From Drosophila persimilis (taxonomy: Eukaryota; Arthropoda; Insecta; Diptera; Drosophilidae): DNA of 64,000 bases. The notes beneath the pieces are model-generated. The model was not told the origin of the DNA and made no database searches. It saw only the letters and a list, made by a program, of their open reading frames with translations. Each line of letters begins with the position of its first letter. The stretch's first letter is position 1. The translations under genes were made by a program, and so were the position numbers. This document shows positions 11,906 to 23,067 of the stretch, in pieces. The stretch is taken from contig NW_020825313.1 of NCBI RefSeq assembly GCF_003286085.1, positions 3,162,001-3,226,000 on the forward strand. The letters run 5' to 3'.

Positions 11906-12530
11906 ATCAATGATGAATGATGCTGGTTACTCCTATCTCTCCTCTGTATTCGCTATGTCTCGGGTTCTTTAAGTGCAGACATGTACAGAGCCTTTGTGGT
12001 AACACACATATTCTCTACCGATACTCGAAGATCGTTGTTTTGATTCAAACAATCCACGTCTGCCTATATGTCCATCAACTTTTCTAGGGCCGTTCTCATA
12101 CGCCTAAGATCGCCCATCAGCTTATCGTGTATTTGCATTGCTCTCACTAACTTTTTCAGGTCTTTTGCACCCCCTCCTTCTTTCGAACCTCCTTCCCTGG
12201 TAACTATTTCCCTTACCTTTTCACACATTCTTGCACTTTTTCTTAATTCAAGAGGGTTATAGAAAATGGGTAAGCGAAATACTTCAGGGTCACTGCCGTC
12301 ACAAAGCGTGCCACGGTATTGATTTACACAAAGAGCAAAAAGAACGCAATGCTGTCAATGCAGACAACCAAACGCCGCCAAGTTATACACAATTTGGGGC
12401 AACGATAACGTTACCGAAGTAAAGGCAGAACCAATGAGCGGTACTTTGCAAAAGAGAATTGAAAACAGCGGCAATGACCGGTGCGTCTGATTAGCGAGTA
12501 CAGTAAACCCTCATCAATTGGCACATTTCT
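11906..12530 (-). pseudogene. Possible gag fragment of an LTR element
   Basis: This block replaces the N-terminal protease part of copy Y. On the minus strand, from 12250 down, there is an open, charged, helical stretch, for example DLKKLVRAMQIHDKLMGDLR, then a stop and further open sequence (VSVENMCVTTKALYMSALK). Such heptad-rich sequence is common in LTR-element Gag proteins, but I do not recognise the family. It may be another insertion into copy Y. Confidence 0.3.
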
Positions 12531-13015
12531 TCATTTCACCAATATTCCACATATAATAATTATTTTATGTTTCTGGCTGTTCACTATGGTTTATTTTATT
12601 GCTTTATCTTTAATTTGATTGGTACTCCCATTCACAAAGTGCCAAAAATTGTGACCAGTGGGCAACTAGAGAAATACAGAAATACTCATTTTTTCGTACT
12701 AACATACCTGTGAATTCGGCATATATTTTCCGAAAACTTTCCTTTTTTTTTAAGATGAATCCTATTTGTCGCATGAAACCACCCAAAACAAAAAACCAAT
12801 GCCTTTAGCCGAGACAACAAAGATGCACTGTAGACCACTGGTTTGTCGTGCGAATTTCCACGAAAATGCTGGATGCCGATGGTGCTACTTTCATAAAATG
12901 TGAGGGAACAGAAGAACAAAAAACTCCAAAGCAGAGCCGATCTTGTACAAGAGAGCCGCGTGCGAGAACAGAAAGCTCCGGCGACAACATCGCACACGCC
13001 AAAACTGCTTATGTA
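12531..13015 (-). repeat. Decayed BEL leader and LTR relic
   Basis: This matches 4305-4720 (ATATTCC-CATATAATAA, GAATTCGGCATA, the CGAATTTCCACGAAATGCTGG region) and parts of the LTR (GAGCCGATCTTG, CAACATCGCACACGC). The primer-binding site and about half of the LTR are lost. It is the right-hand remnant of the BEL copy Y series. Confidence 0.65.
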
Positions 13016-13699
13016 GTAATGCAATATGTAATTCATTTATCTTGTTGCAATACGGTTACTAATACGTAATGAATGTAATATATGTAGATGACTGAATATA
13101 ATATGTATATGATTTCATTTCATTCAGACCCCTACCGAGGCTAACCTAACAAGAGCCCTTATTAAGGGTCCCCGGGACAGAAAACAATGGATAAATTTTT
13201 AAAAATATTTTATAAAATATGGTGGGCTGGTGTGACCCCCGCGTTACGCACGGCTAAACTGCGGTCCAAAGGCTGATTGCAGATTTTATTAGATTCTGTT
13301 CGTTAAATGTGTTAGTTTTTTTTACAGATGTACAGATGTAGGTCAATGCTCGGTCAATGGATCTCTGCTCCCTCCGATATCACCAAAACCTACAACATCG
13401 AGCCTTCCTTTAATTCCGACAGATTGCGCTTCACTTCAGCCCTGGGATCGACAACTAGCCGTTGTTGCCCACATGACTTTATTATTTTTCACAAAACACC
13501 TTAACTTAAGTTATCTTACTGGAATTTAATAAATTGTCATCTGCTGCTGTTGTTGACGCTGTTTCGTGCTCCACTTCACTAAATAACTTCTCGATGCCGG
13601 AGATAATTTTTTTACTTTCAATGTACCAGATACGCCACCGCTTAGTTCTGTTTAAAAACTGTTTTTATTTTTGACAATCCAAGCCGTACATCAACTTGG
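13016..13699. other. Unassigned
   Basis: There is no convincing coding sequence. A GC-rich piece around 13130-13270 and an AT-rich piece around 13490-13700 may be ends of further elements (for example the 3' LTR of the next BEL copy), but nothing repeats within the window to prove it. Confidence 0.3.
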
Positions 13700-13849
13700 A
13701 TTAAATTAACCATACAGATAAATTATTATTATTGTTGAAAGCTGCCGAGCTTTTTCGGAAACTCTGACTCCAGATTTACAAATTAAAAATTGATCCGTTT
13801 TTAAGGTTACAATTTGGCGTTTATTGTTCGATATTTTTTGTGTGTTAGA

Positions 13850-14350
13850 GTTGTTGGAAGCCGTGGCCGTGGACTTCAATTTTAGGTGATTTTCGATCAC
13901 CCGCGCCAAGGGCCACTTCAACGGTGGCAGGTTCTCATCCTTGATGAGGTCGAGGGGTTGGTGCACAGGAGACTCGCTGCCAGCGATCGAGTCGATTTAA
14001 GTTGAAACCCGCAACGTCTGGCTCAGGAAACTCCATCAGCGGACGACCAATTAAAAAATGTTCGGGTGTAAGGTCGCCAAGATCTTCGGGGTTTTCTGAA
14101 ATCGAGATAAGAGGACGAGAATTCATTACAGCCTGGATTTGGCAAACCAAAGTCTGCAGCTCGTCGCAGTGACGATCCCAAGGAGCGATAGAAATGCTGC
14201 TTGGCCGTCTTCTTGCTGTCTCCCACAATCCGCCGAAATGCGGCAAGCGAGGCGGTATGAATCTCCAGTCGAAGCCGGGGAATACCGCGCGTGGCAACGA
14301 AGCGTTTGAGGGCGCTCAAAAAATTCCAACCAGACGGCCTTTGTTGCAAA
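13850..14350 (-). pseudogene. BEL-2 integrase C-terminal part
   Basis: FIPPRLPHFGGLWE carries the expected third acidic residue of the integrase core. NSRPLISISENPEDLGDLTPEHFLIGRPL is the C-terminal domain typical of BEL/Pao. At about 13950 the frame changes and continues as NLPPLKWPLARVIE. Beyond 13890 the sequence becomes the 3' end region that is repeated at 17521-17600. Frameshifts sit at about 14290 and 13960. Confidence 0.75.
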
Positions 14351-14755
14351 ACAGATGAGCACGCAGATGTAATATTTCATCGGAGCTCGACTGCGCCCAT
14401 CTGGCTTATAGTGGAAGGGACCGGAGTAGTCAATTCCAGTGACTCTGAATGCAGGCGAATCCTGTACTCGATCCTTCGGTAGGTCAGCCATGATGTGTTC
14501 CACAAGACGAGGTCTGGACCGGCAGCAGATGACGCATTTTCGTAAGGCGCGAGCCATAGTTTTCATGCCGCCGATGGGCCAAAACTGTAAGCGAACCGCT
14601 CCAAGTAGCGACAGCGGACCAGGTGATGATTTCGATGAAAGTGCGTAATGTTGGCGAACGTCCTTTTGTAAAATGATTGCCTCTACGCAGGTCCCTTTCC
14701 GCAGAGCAAGGTACTCAGGATACAGGTGGGCCCGTTGAACGATTCGACATAGCAA
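14126..14755 (-). pseudogene. BEL-2 integrase N-terminal part
   Basis: The frame contains a zinc-binding end (RKCVICCRSRP), the linker LPKDRVQDSPAFRVTGIDYSG with the first catalytic Asp, and the core strand KYYICVLICFATKAVWLEF. The second Asp region is lost after about 14360: the sequence there is shifted and shortened. Its start is fused to truncated RT sequence, so the enzyme is defective. Confidence 0.78.
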
Positions 14756-14799
14756 GTGATCCGAGGATCACACGGTGACTTCGTCCTACTGATGAACTT

Positions 14800-15339
14800 C
14801 TGAACGTAACCAAAGATGAGCAAATTGTCTCCAAATGAGTTGATGTGCTTATACAAAAGTGTACGAAAACGGATGAGAGTGGGAAATAGCTTGGCTTGAA
14901 TGGTAGGAACAGACATAAGCAGATCATTTAACGAAAGACCAGATGTGGTAGCTGCAGAGCCGTCGAATACGACCCTCAGCTTTGTTGTGGAGCTGTCCTC
15001 TTTAATGATGCAATGATGTGGCAAGAAATATTTGCACTTGTACCTATCTTCCTTGGGCACCAGAGACATATGATACTCCTTCATGAATGCCGAATATTTT
15101 TCATAAAGAGCTGGATTACGCACGAACGTACGCTTCAAGTTTTTCAAGCGCCGCTTTGCTTGCAAAAAGGAATCTCCCAAGGACTCTAAGCTTCGCTTCA
15201 TAGGCAAGCGAACAGAGTATTCCCCTGAGAGTAAGCGAGTGTGATGGTTGACGAAGTGTTCCTCCCGGTGAAGTTCCTCCTTTGTTGCCCTAGCGATTGG
15301 CTCAAAGATGTGCGCCACTACCCAAAATTGACGAACCAA
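14800..15339 (-). pseudogene. BEL-2 reverse transcriptase, palm deleted
   Basis: The N-terminal half is clear: the stretch before the palm, YFLPHHCIIKEDSSTTKLRV, then VFDGSA and SLNDLLM. After the LIRFR segment, near 14860, the frame leaves RT homology; the first Asp motif, the YxDD box, the thumb and RNase H are all absent, and integrase sequence follows within about 100 bp. The deletion removes catalytic function entirely. Confidence 0.78.
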
Positions 15340-15948
15340 GTCATCAGCCGAGTGCTGTGATTAGTGTCATCCGAAGATTTGGTTGCGATAAACGACGGAG
15401 AGTTGGGGCCGGAGTGCCCGCCACCAGATAGAATCCATCCGAGATGTGTCTTCTGCAGCAAAGGTAATCCAGGCGCCAGCTGAGTTTGTCCCACACATAG
15501 CAACTCAAAGAAAGGTCCGGCTCCCATGAGCAGATCAATCCGCTGCGGCTTATGGAACAAAGGGTCAGCAAGCTGGATATTCAAAGGTATAGACAGAGAT
15601 GCAGAGTTGACTGTCCGTAATATTCTGGGCAACAACGGCAGTGATGATAGTGTTGAAATATTAAATCTGCGATTTCAGAACGAGATCCACCGATAAACCT
15701 TCAGTTGAGAAGCTAGCATCTCCTATGATATAGACTGCAGTAAGCGACTTAGTGTTTCGCAGTTGAAGCTGACTAGCTTGACGAGTAGTTACGAAATGCA
15801 ATTGCAAGCCCGAGTCCAACAATGCGCTACATGGCATGAAAGTTTCAGCGCTGTTTTTGACGAGAACGACGACGGTGGCTAATAGAACAGGCTCAGACGG
15901 ACGCTGGGATATACGAACTTGCGTCGAGAAGGGCGACAATGCTACCAT
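15318..15948 (-). pseudogene. BEL-2 aspartic protease
   Basis: Two open pieces make up the domain. The first, 15948-15661, has ALLDSGLQLHFVT with the catalytic Asp-Ser-Gly. The second, 15635-15318, has LLMGAGPFFELLCVGQ and LLQKTHLGWILSGG, closely parallel to the end of the copy-X protease. They are separated by a frame break near 15650. Confidence 0.78.
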
Positions 15949-16047
15949 GACGGTATGATTTGGCTGCGGCTCAATTGAAGAAAGAGTATGGAAGGGCTCT
16001 GTTGGACGAAGAAAACGCAGAAGATGGATGCATGGAGTGGTGAATGC

Positions 16048-16474
16048 CTACAAGGGTACGGCTATTTCTTCCAGAGTTGCCAGCGCTTTCAACGCGCGCA
16101 GATGTGAGGTGGCGTCGTAACTAAGCGCCCGCGGCTGAACAACAGATGAGTCCCCACGCGCCAGCCCAAATATTTCTCCAACGTGTGCCTGTAGAATGAG
16201 ACGTTTATTAGCAAATCGTTTTTTGAAAATATCCCAATGCGGCATTGTAATTAGCCTCGCTCATCTCCAACGATCTAATGGTGTCAAACGCCGCTTCGCT
16301 CAAACAAGACCGCAAATGCTGTAAATTCTCGATAGAAGTCAGCTCAGCTTCACTATCAATAACAGCTGTGAACAGGGAATAGAAGCGTGTCCACTCTGTA
16401 TAGTCTTCGCTGAACTTGGACAGCTGCAGCTGTAGAAACCGGGATTCACTTGGGTGCATTTGAAAGTGGAACAA
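16048..16474 (-). pseudogene. BEL-2 gag-like region
   Basis: LQLSKFSEDYTEWTRFYSLF and the following helical region (EAAFDTIRSLEMSEANYNAAL, then LGYFQK shifting to WDIFKKRFANKRLILQAHV) match the DUF1759 type of Gag in BEL/Pao elements. A frameshift lies near 16230. The zinc-knuckle part expected between here and the protease is missing; only about 100 bp remain. Confidence 0.72.
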
Positions 16475-16560
16475 TGCGTGGGCGGCGAACGATTGCCCAA
16501 CTCACGCTGTAGAATGGTCCTCAAAGATAAGATGGACGAGTCAAATTTTCCTGGTATTTC

Positions 16561-17048
16561 ACTGATCCACTCCTTCTATTATTTTTTCCATGGTTCCCAT
16601 TTGCCCATGGTTTCGGCGCGATCTCAGACGAAATCAATTTAATGTATGTCCAAAATGTATGCGCCGGCAAAGCAACAAAGCAACGACCGAAAAAAACCAA
16701 CAGTTATGCACAAGCGAACGAAGATGTTTAGCACTGTTTCGAGTTCGAATTCGAGAGAGAGTTGGCTGAAGCAAACGGCGAAGGAGGAAGCGATGAAAAA
16801 CTAACGGACAACACTTGGAGCTCTATGCAGCCGGTCTCGACAGTGCGCAGCGCAGGCAGAAGCAGATGTCTAAAGAGAAGCGGAAAAGAATAGCGGGTTG
16901 CTAGAACTGCCACGGTCGGCCACAACGATCTTTGGTTCGATATGTTCCGCAAATGTCACCTTAAACCTTCGAATTTGATTTAACGAACTGCACGAAACAT
17001 AATTAACACACGACAAGTCCACGGCGATCACGTCGGGGTACCGAAATG
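16561..17048 (-). other. Probable 5' leader of BEL-2
   Basis: This lies upstream (right) of the gag-like frame. It is non-coding on the minus strand apart from short frames. At 17048/17049 it meets 3'-end sequence of another BEL-2 copy. No clear primer-binding site could be identified. Confidence 0.35.
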
Positions 17049-17600
17049 TTGGAGGCTACCGAGCTTTTTCGGCAACTCTGACTCCACATTTACAAAATAA
17101 AAATTGCTCCGTTGTTAAGGTTACTGTTCGGAGCAGAACCCAGCCGATTAGCTGCTTGCCAAATAGCACCTAATTCTTGGCCCCCAGCCGCTTATTTTGT
17201 TTGTTACTTATGTCTTATTTATTATTATTATTATTATTATGTCACTCATTTGTTTGTTAAGGATTTGCGCGTGCTTGCCCTGCTAAACGCTCTCTGCCAG
17301 CTCGCTCTTCGCTATCTCCGCTTTGCGTCTGCCTACCGACGTCGGCCGAGCGAATCTGCGCTTAGCGATCGGAGCGGCAATGTAAAGGGCACGCAAGCCA
17401 CACTTGCAATTTGGATGTCACGCATTAAAGAACATACCGTAATTTTATTTCTGCGCCGAGTTTTATTTAATTCGAAGTAATTAGTCGGCCGATTGGGGAT
17501 ACAAAACATTATCTCCACAGTTACAATTTGGCGTTTATTATTCGATATTGTTTGTGTGTTGTTGTCAGAGGCCGTGGCCGTGAACTTCGATTTTAGGTAT
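17049..17600 (-). repeat. BEL-2 3'-end/LTR-region fragment, interrupted
   Basis: 17049-17124 plus 17520-17600 match 13735-13890 with about 85-90 percent identity by eye (CCGAGCTTTTTCGG, AACTCTGACTCCA, AATTTGGCGTTTATT). The match is split by the solo LTR at 17125-17519. The fragment contains pol-terminal or LTR sequence. Confidence 0.65.
17125..17519 (+). mobile_element. Solo LTR (395 bp) with 5-bp target duplication
   Basis: The insert begins TGTTCGGAGCAG, ends CTCCACA, and is flanked on both sides by GTTAC (17120-17124 and 17520-17524). The uninterrupted counterpart at about 13810 has a single GTTAC. TG...CA ends with a 5-bp duplication are what LTR excision by recombination leaves behind. 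A (TTA)n run lies at 17216-17240. The internal ORFs are chance frames. Orientation is not certain. A CTGCTCCGAACA end at 17793-17804 may be another copy of this LTR terminus, inverted. Confidence 0.8.
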
Positions 17601-18149
17601 TAGGCGTTTTGGTCGACGAAGAGGACTGCTGACCGACTGCCTCAATGAGGAACGACCGACTAGACAGATTGAAGGGTCGAAGCAGTGGCTTATAACAGGT
17701 GTTTTTTTACATAGGTGTTTGCGTGTATGCACTGAGAGCGTACATAGGATGAGCGCGATAACATAAAACTTAAGAGAGACGTGAGAGGCGGTTGCTGCTC
17801 CGAACAATAATTATTATTAAAAATTTCTAATGTTTAATGTTTAATGTTTAGAGTTCAACTATGGACAGTTAAACTGTGTAAAAATAGGAATGTACAAAAA
17901 CTGGGCAAAAAACAATAACAAATTGCCTGCACGAGTCCAATGCGTTACGTTGCGAATATTGTATTTATATTAAACACTTGTTTACAAACGAAACACTGTT
18001 GATTAACACAAAGTAAAATCAAATTAAAGAGATACGATGATATATCAAAACAAAGTGACAACAATGTTGTTTGATATTTAAGCAAAGGGCGCAGAATGCA
18101 GGAGCAAGAAAAAAACACAACCGGCTTAAGCAAGAGCTAGAAGCGAATG
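17601..18149. other. Unassigned transposon debris
   Basis: The left third ends at 17804 in CTGCTCCGAACA, the inverted first 12 bases of the solo LTR, so 17601-17804 may be part of an LTR in reverse. The rest is AT-rich, with no coding signal seen. Confidence 0.3.
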
Positions 18150-19230
18150 GAGGAAGACAACTCTCGATGTTCTCCATTGGTTCTCCAACGGATGTTGCCC
18201 TTAGCTAGCTATGCTGAGCATATTGCGGAAAGCCATGGGGTTATTACGTCTTTGGTCACCTGCATCATGCCTCAGTGCATCCAGGAAAAACGCCTTCTTT
18301 AGTGCTGTTAAGGATTATGTCCACTGTCTGTCATATAGCTTTAATGGACTCTGTATGATGGGCTGATTTGAAAGCAGTTTCTGAAGCCTTTCCGTTTCAG
18401 GTACTTTCTTGATATCGGAGTAGAAGGATCGTATTCGTCATTGACAATCTGTTCGTTAAATTTTTTGGCGATCTTAAAGAATTTCTTGACATTGTTCCTT
18501 TGGAGAGAAAGATCCCGGTTCCACCGGAGTGGCTTGGACCTCTTATTTGTTCTTGGAGGTTCGAACGATGCGTGGTAGGCATCCAGTAACTAAGTGGATA
18601 TGTTCCTTAGTCCTTATTTCTCTATATCATTCGCTGGATTCGCGGGCTTCGAAATAACAGTCTTTTCCAACTTTTCTCACTTTGAATTCCGCGGTTTTCT
18701 ATAAACTGTTTTCTTCGAAGAATAGTTGAAACCGCAATTAGACTGAATGTACTTATGATCTGAGAAGGATGATGTTCGAAACAGCCAGATACAACTACTC
18801 TTTACCGTTACGAGAGATAGGTCTAGAACATTTGACGAGGGTTGTTCCTTCTCCACGTTTGCTACGTCGAAGTTAGTTGATACTAATTTATGTCATTGAT
18901 GTTGGGCATTGCCATCCGCACCAATGAAAAGTTGGTGGTGTTTGGAGCTGGCTTCTGTCACCAGACTCCTTTGTTCGTCCGGTGGTGCGGGCCTGTGGTA
19001 ATGAGGATAGGATGAGCATAAGTTCCGCCGACGCTATCCTGCTTTTATGGAGGTTGATTTGCAGCTCCCTTAGTATCATGATGGCTGAATCCACCTCACA
19101 CGACGGGTTGACCATCACTGTCAGTTCACGGTCCTCCTCTTCCTCAGAGTCGTCTAGCGCAAGGCTGCCTCCTCGATGGTCGCCAGACCTAGGTCTGGCA
19201 TCACTGGTGTTATAGCGTTGATTTCGGAAC
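18150..19230 (-). pseudogene. Decayed non-LTR retrotransposon (LOA-like)
   Basis: At 19050-19000 the minus strand reads ILRELQINLHKSRIASAELM, the start of an apurinic-type endonuclease, very like the LQINLHHCKTASAALIL of the LOA elements at 32.4 and 42.1 kb. Further down, around 18580-18400, RSKPLRWNRDLSLQRNNVKK resembles the segment between endonuclease and RT. Many stops and a missing RT make it a relic. Confidence 0.5.
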
Positions 19231-19684
19231 GAATGTTTGCCTTAATCTAGTCTATAGTCGGAGTCTTGTTGGCGTAAACCTTACTTTTTAGAAAGCGATC
19301 TGGGTGGCCAGTCAATATCGCCTCTTTTTGATAGCAGACGTCCTGGGAATTTTCGTTGCAGAAGCTGAATTGTTTCATTGGCTGTGTGGCATGGCGCACC
19401 GTCTTGTTGATACCAGTAGCCGTTTAGACCATTATTTCGCATTTGCGGGCAGACATAATGAGCCAACATCCATCAATATCGTTAGGTAATGGCAAACGCA
19501 GAAAAAAGAGCGCAATTTGTAATTGCTAATAGAGGTGGCCATTTAATTGATATTTTTTTCAAAACATAGTCTAAATATATTGTAAAGAACCAAACCAAAT
19601 AAAAATACCTCACTTATGGAAATCGGTTTTTTTTGTTTAAGTTATTCGATGTTTCCATACCGTACTAAAAGATGGCGCTCCCTG
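19231..19684 (-). mobile_element. mariner/Tc1-family remnant
   Basis: On the minus strand 19469-19281 encodes YWYQQDGAPCHTA, with the second catalytic Asp, and RGDIDWPPRS, typical of IS630/Tc1/mariner transposases; the catalytic domain is cut off soon after. The right end, AAGATGGCGCTCCCTG (19669-19684), is followed by TA, the target dinucleotide of the superfamily, and directly by Polinton sequence. The element therefore inserted into or next to the Polinton unit. The N-terminal half of the gene is deleted. Confidence 0.7.
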
Positions 19685-20089
19685 TATATAATAAATATAA
19701 CACATTTAAACACTATTTATTTTCAAAGTTTTCTGTTTTAATTTTGATTGATTAAATTTGAAGAGGGTTTGGTCAGGAGGAGAATCATATGATTTGTTTG
19801 AAACAGGTTTCTTCCAAGTGAGGATTACACAAAACTAATAAGTGGATTTCAGGTAGAATAGAGGCACAGGTTACATCAAATTATTATATTTACTCAGTAG
19901 CAATCGTTTGAAATAGGTTTGTAAGCAGATACTGTTCGTTTTCAATACAAAATTTTAGGAAGGTGTTTGGGAGCGATAAAAAGGATGCCATTTAGAAAGA
20001 AACCCCTTAATCCTATTTCAATAGTGAAATTGGTCAGTTAAAAGAAAAATAAATCAAGCTTAAAATGGCATGAAAAATTAAGTGCAACA

Positions 20090-20750
20090 TGTGTGAAAAG
20101 TCCGTCGACTTTATAGAGTTTCAATCTCATTATGAGAGATGCTCTGCCTCTACCTCTGCCATCGACTTAATAGAGTTTGATTCTCATTATGAAGCATGTT
20201 CGGGACCTCGGAATGCTTTTGAGATTCGTATGAGCAGAGGATCTAATTAAAGTGATCTCCACGGCCCTTCAACGTCAGGAGCTTCAAAACGGCCTCGATT
20301 GGATACTCCGATGGACTGTTCAATTTGCGGTAAGAGTTACCCTCCGTCTAGGGAAAGAACCCATATGAAGTCAGACAAACATAAGAATGCAAGAGCAGCT
20401 CAACTAGAGGAAAATGAAAACGTTATTTTAATTTCAACGGAGCCGCGATTTCCTTTAAAATCATATCGTGTTCACTCAAATAAAAGTAAACAGATTGATT
20501 TAAAAGAGTTTTTTCATGATTGCAAAAATTATATTATCAATTCATTGAGTCACTGTATGAGTGAGTACAGATCAATAAATTTGACTTTAAAAGTATATGG
20601 ATTATACGTAAAAAACACTGATGATGAAAGCTTAACAGAAACAATGAAGCATTTCGTTACACCATACAAACCAATAAATGAAAACGAGCTGATTGATGAA
20701 CACCTAAATGATGCACTAATAAATGTTAAGAATTACGATGATATTATTTA
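20090..20750 (+). pseudogene. Polinton unit 0 zinc-finger/polymerase N-terminus
   Basis: This is parallel to 28475-29350 in unit A. The first C2HC finger is broken by a stop (KCNMCEKSVDF follows), and the second has lost its first cysteines. The open frame 20299-20844 holds the third finger, CSICGKSYPPSRERTH, and the start of the polymerase N-terminal domain. Relative to unit A, about 160 bp are missing before RNALINVK. Homology stops at about 20750, where the LINE begins. Confidence 0.8.
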
Positions 20751-20840
20751 TTTATTATTCGCCAACGGAATCAAACCTCCTTATTTGGCTAGGCTAACTT
20801 ATTTCTATCTTACCACACAACAAAAAATAACATTAAGAAA

Positions 20841-22618
20841 CTAATTATGGAACACAAAGAAATCTACAAGCAACCGTCTGACGGCTCCTTTCACCTGGCA
20901 AAAGTCAATACGCATCCCAGCTGGCAGCGCATTGTGCTGCCGAAGCGCCCTAAAAATGGGCTCATTAAAGCCATAATTGGTCCGGTGGAGATCAACTGCA
21001 AAGGGTGCATGGGTCCTAAGGCACCTGGCGGGCGTAGTGAAGCTAATCCTACTAAGCAGGTCAGGGCAATCGATGTTACCCACTAAAAGGTCATAAATAA
21101 AGATCTGATAATCAATGGTCCTTCGATCAGAGAGATAGGAGAGCTGCATGAGGCGACATCTGCACTCATAGGACGGCATCGGAATGGAAAAGGCAGAGGC
21201 TGGAGTGCAAATTTCAGAAACTTTCTTTGAAGTCTTTTGATGCGCGAAATTTGAACGACCCCGGTGGGATTCCAGACCATGGAAGCGTACTTAGCTTCGT
21301 ATATGGGTCCCTGAATTGGGATAAATTACGCTAAACAAAACCGAACATTGCATAGGCTCTTGGCAATATCAAATTCAGATGCTCTGCAAAAAGAAATCTT
21401 GAGTCAAATAAGTCCCCGAGGTCAAGTATCTCCGTATGCTTTAAGAGAGGATGGCCATCTATTGAATATGAGGCCAGCACATTGAATACACACTTTGCTA
21501 AAAGAAACGAAGTAACATTTACTAATGTTGAGTGGGAGCGAATTAAGTCTGCACTAACGAACAACTCTATCCAGGTCGCGCTGAAGAAGGATACTGTCGC
21601 CTAAGGTTTTGACAGATCGGAAGATTTTAAGATCATCAACATAAAGCAGATGCTCAGAAGCTTGAGTGCTGAGACATATGTCATTGATAAAAATTAAGAA
21701 CAGAAGTGGACCAAGTGCACTTCCCTGTGGAAGGCCGGAAGTAGCCAAGAATGGGTCCGAAGGCTTTCCATTTACCAATACGACATACTCTCGCAGCTCA
21801 AGATATGATCTAAACCAACTGAGCAGGCAGAAATGAATCCCTTACCGATGCAGCTTGGCTATTAGGGCACACAGGGAGACTTTGTCAAAGGCTTTAGCAA
21901 AGTCAGTATACACAACATCTACTTGAGAGTGCATTTCAAAGACACGAGTGCAGAAATTACTGAAAGCGATGAGATTAGTGGTCTTTGATTTATCCGGCAT
22001 CAAACCATGCTGATTTGGGCCAATGTACGACTTCATGAGGAAGGTGATCTTTCTGGCAATTGGCGTAAACGTGGCAGCTTTGCACTTGCCAATAAACCGA
22101 CCCGTTAACAGCGAATTTGTGAATAGAATTTTGAGAGGTTCACAGAACGCTACAACACAGTTGCGAAGCAGGAAGGCAGAAATGCCATCACAGTCGGGTT
22201 TATTTGAATTATCGAACTCATCAATTGCCTCTTCCGATAAATCAAGTGTGCCAATATTGACCACCGAAGGAATAGAGTTTAAGACATCGAAACTGTGCCA
22301 AGCTGCATATGGATCAAAATTTGAGCTAAAGAAAGAAGCAAAAAGGTTTGCTATACCATTATCCGTATTAGCGCTCAAGCTACCCAGGTTCATAACAGAA
22401 GGACGAAAGCTCGTTGACCTTTTGGAATTTATAAAATGCCAAAACGACCTGGGATTGACTTTAAGTTCCCTCTCAACGTCGGCAATATATTGGTTATACA
22501 AAAATTTTCCTTTAAAAGCAAACTCCCTCTTATGTTGCACATACCTCGCCCAATCTACAGGGTCCCGAGTCTTACCAAATCGTTTAAAGTACTTATTACG
22601 AAGATTCGTATATTTCAT
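20841..22618 (-). pseudogene. LINE reverse transcriptase, frameshifted
   Basis: Open pieces 22618-21842 and 21778-21554 carry the RT core: KPDCDGISAFLLRNCV, then DVVYTDFAKAFDKV with the first Asp, LPQGSALGPLLFLIFINDI, and LYVDDLKIF with the active-site pair. Pieces 21564-21331 and 21280-20841 are the thumb and C-terminus (LSYLSDRRTIDYQIFIYDLL). At least four frame changes separate them. No RNase H is seen, consistent with the jockey/CR1 group. Confidence 0.82.
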
Positions 22619-23067
22619 AACACCCTTCGTATACCACGGTAGTCTATAGGAGCCATGCCATACACCCTTTTTGAAGCATTGTTACCAATAATACGACGGA
22701 CCGTATGCAGGAAAACATTATAGGACGTGTCTACACTAGCATGCGAGAGAACAGAAGCCCAATTAACATTTAACATACTATCCCGAATAGCATTCAGGCT
22801 TACAGTAGAAAAGAAGCATTCATAAAATGGTTCTGCCTAGGGCGAATAAAAATGGAAATTGACTAAGAATTCCAACGGCATATGATGCATGTCACATTCA
22901 GCTATGGGGAGTTCGCAACATGTAACATGGAAATCTATATCCGAACTAACAAAAATTAAGTCTAGAATCTTATTTAGCCTATTAAAAAAATTATTTACTT
23001 GGGATAAGCCCATACGAAAACAGTCATCTAGGAAAAGAATCTCGTTCGACATGTACATTACTAGGTA

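Larger units (their letters stand above)
13700..16560 (-). mobile_element. Second BEL/Pao family, decayed
   Basis: The minus-strand order is gag-like (16474-16048), protease (15948-15318), N-terminal reverse transcriptase (15339-14800), integrase (14755-14023) and a C-terminal domain (14297-13850). The order is BEL/Pao, but the protein sequence is far from copies X and Y, so this is another family. The RT palm with its active site and all of RNase H are deleted. Confidence 0.85.

Noticed and set aside
17112-17480. 122-codon frame on the plus strand
   Set aside because: It lies almost entirely inside the solo LTR and shows no protein family features.
22023-22649. 208-codon open frame on the plus strand
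   Set aside because: It is the antisense shadow of the LINE reverse transcriptase; the composition and motifs belong to the minus strand.
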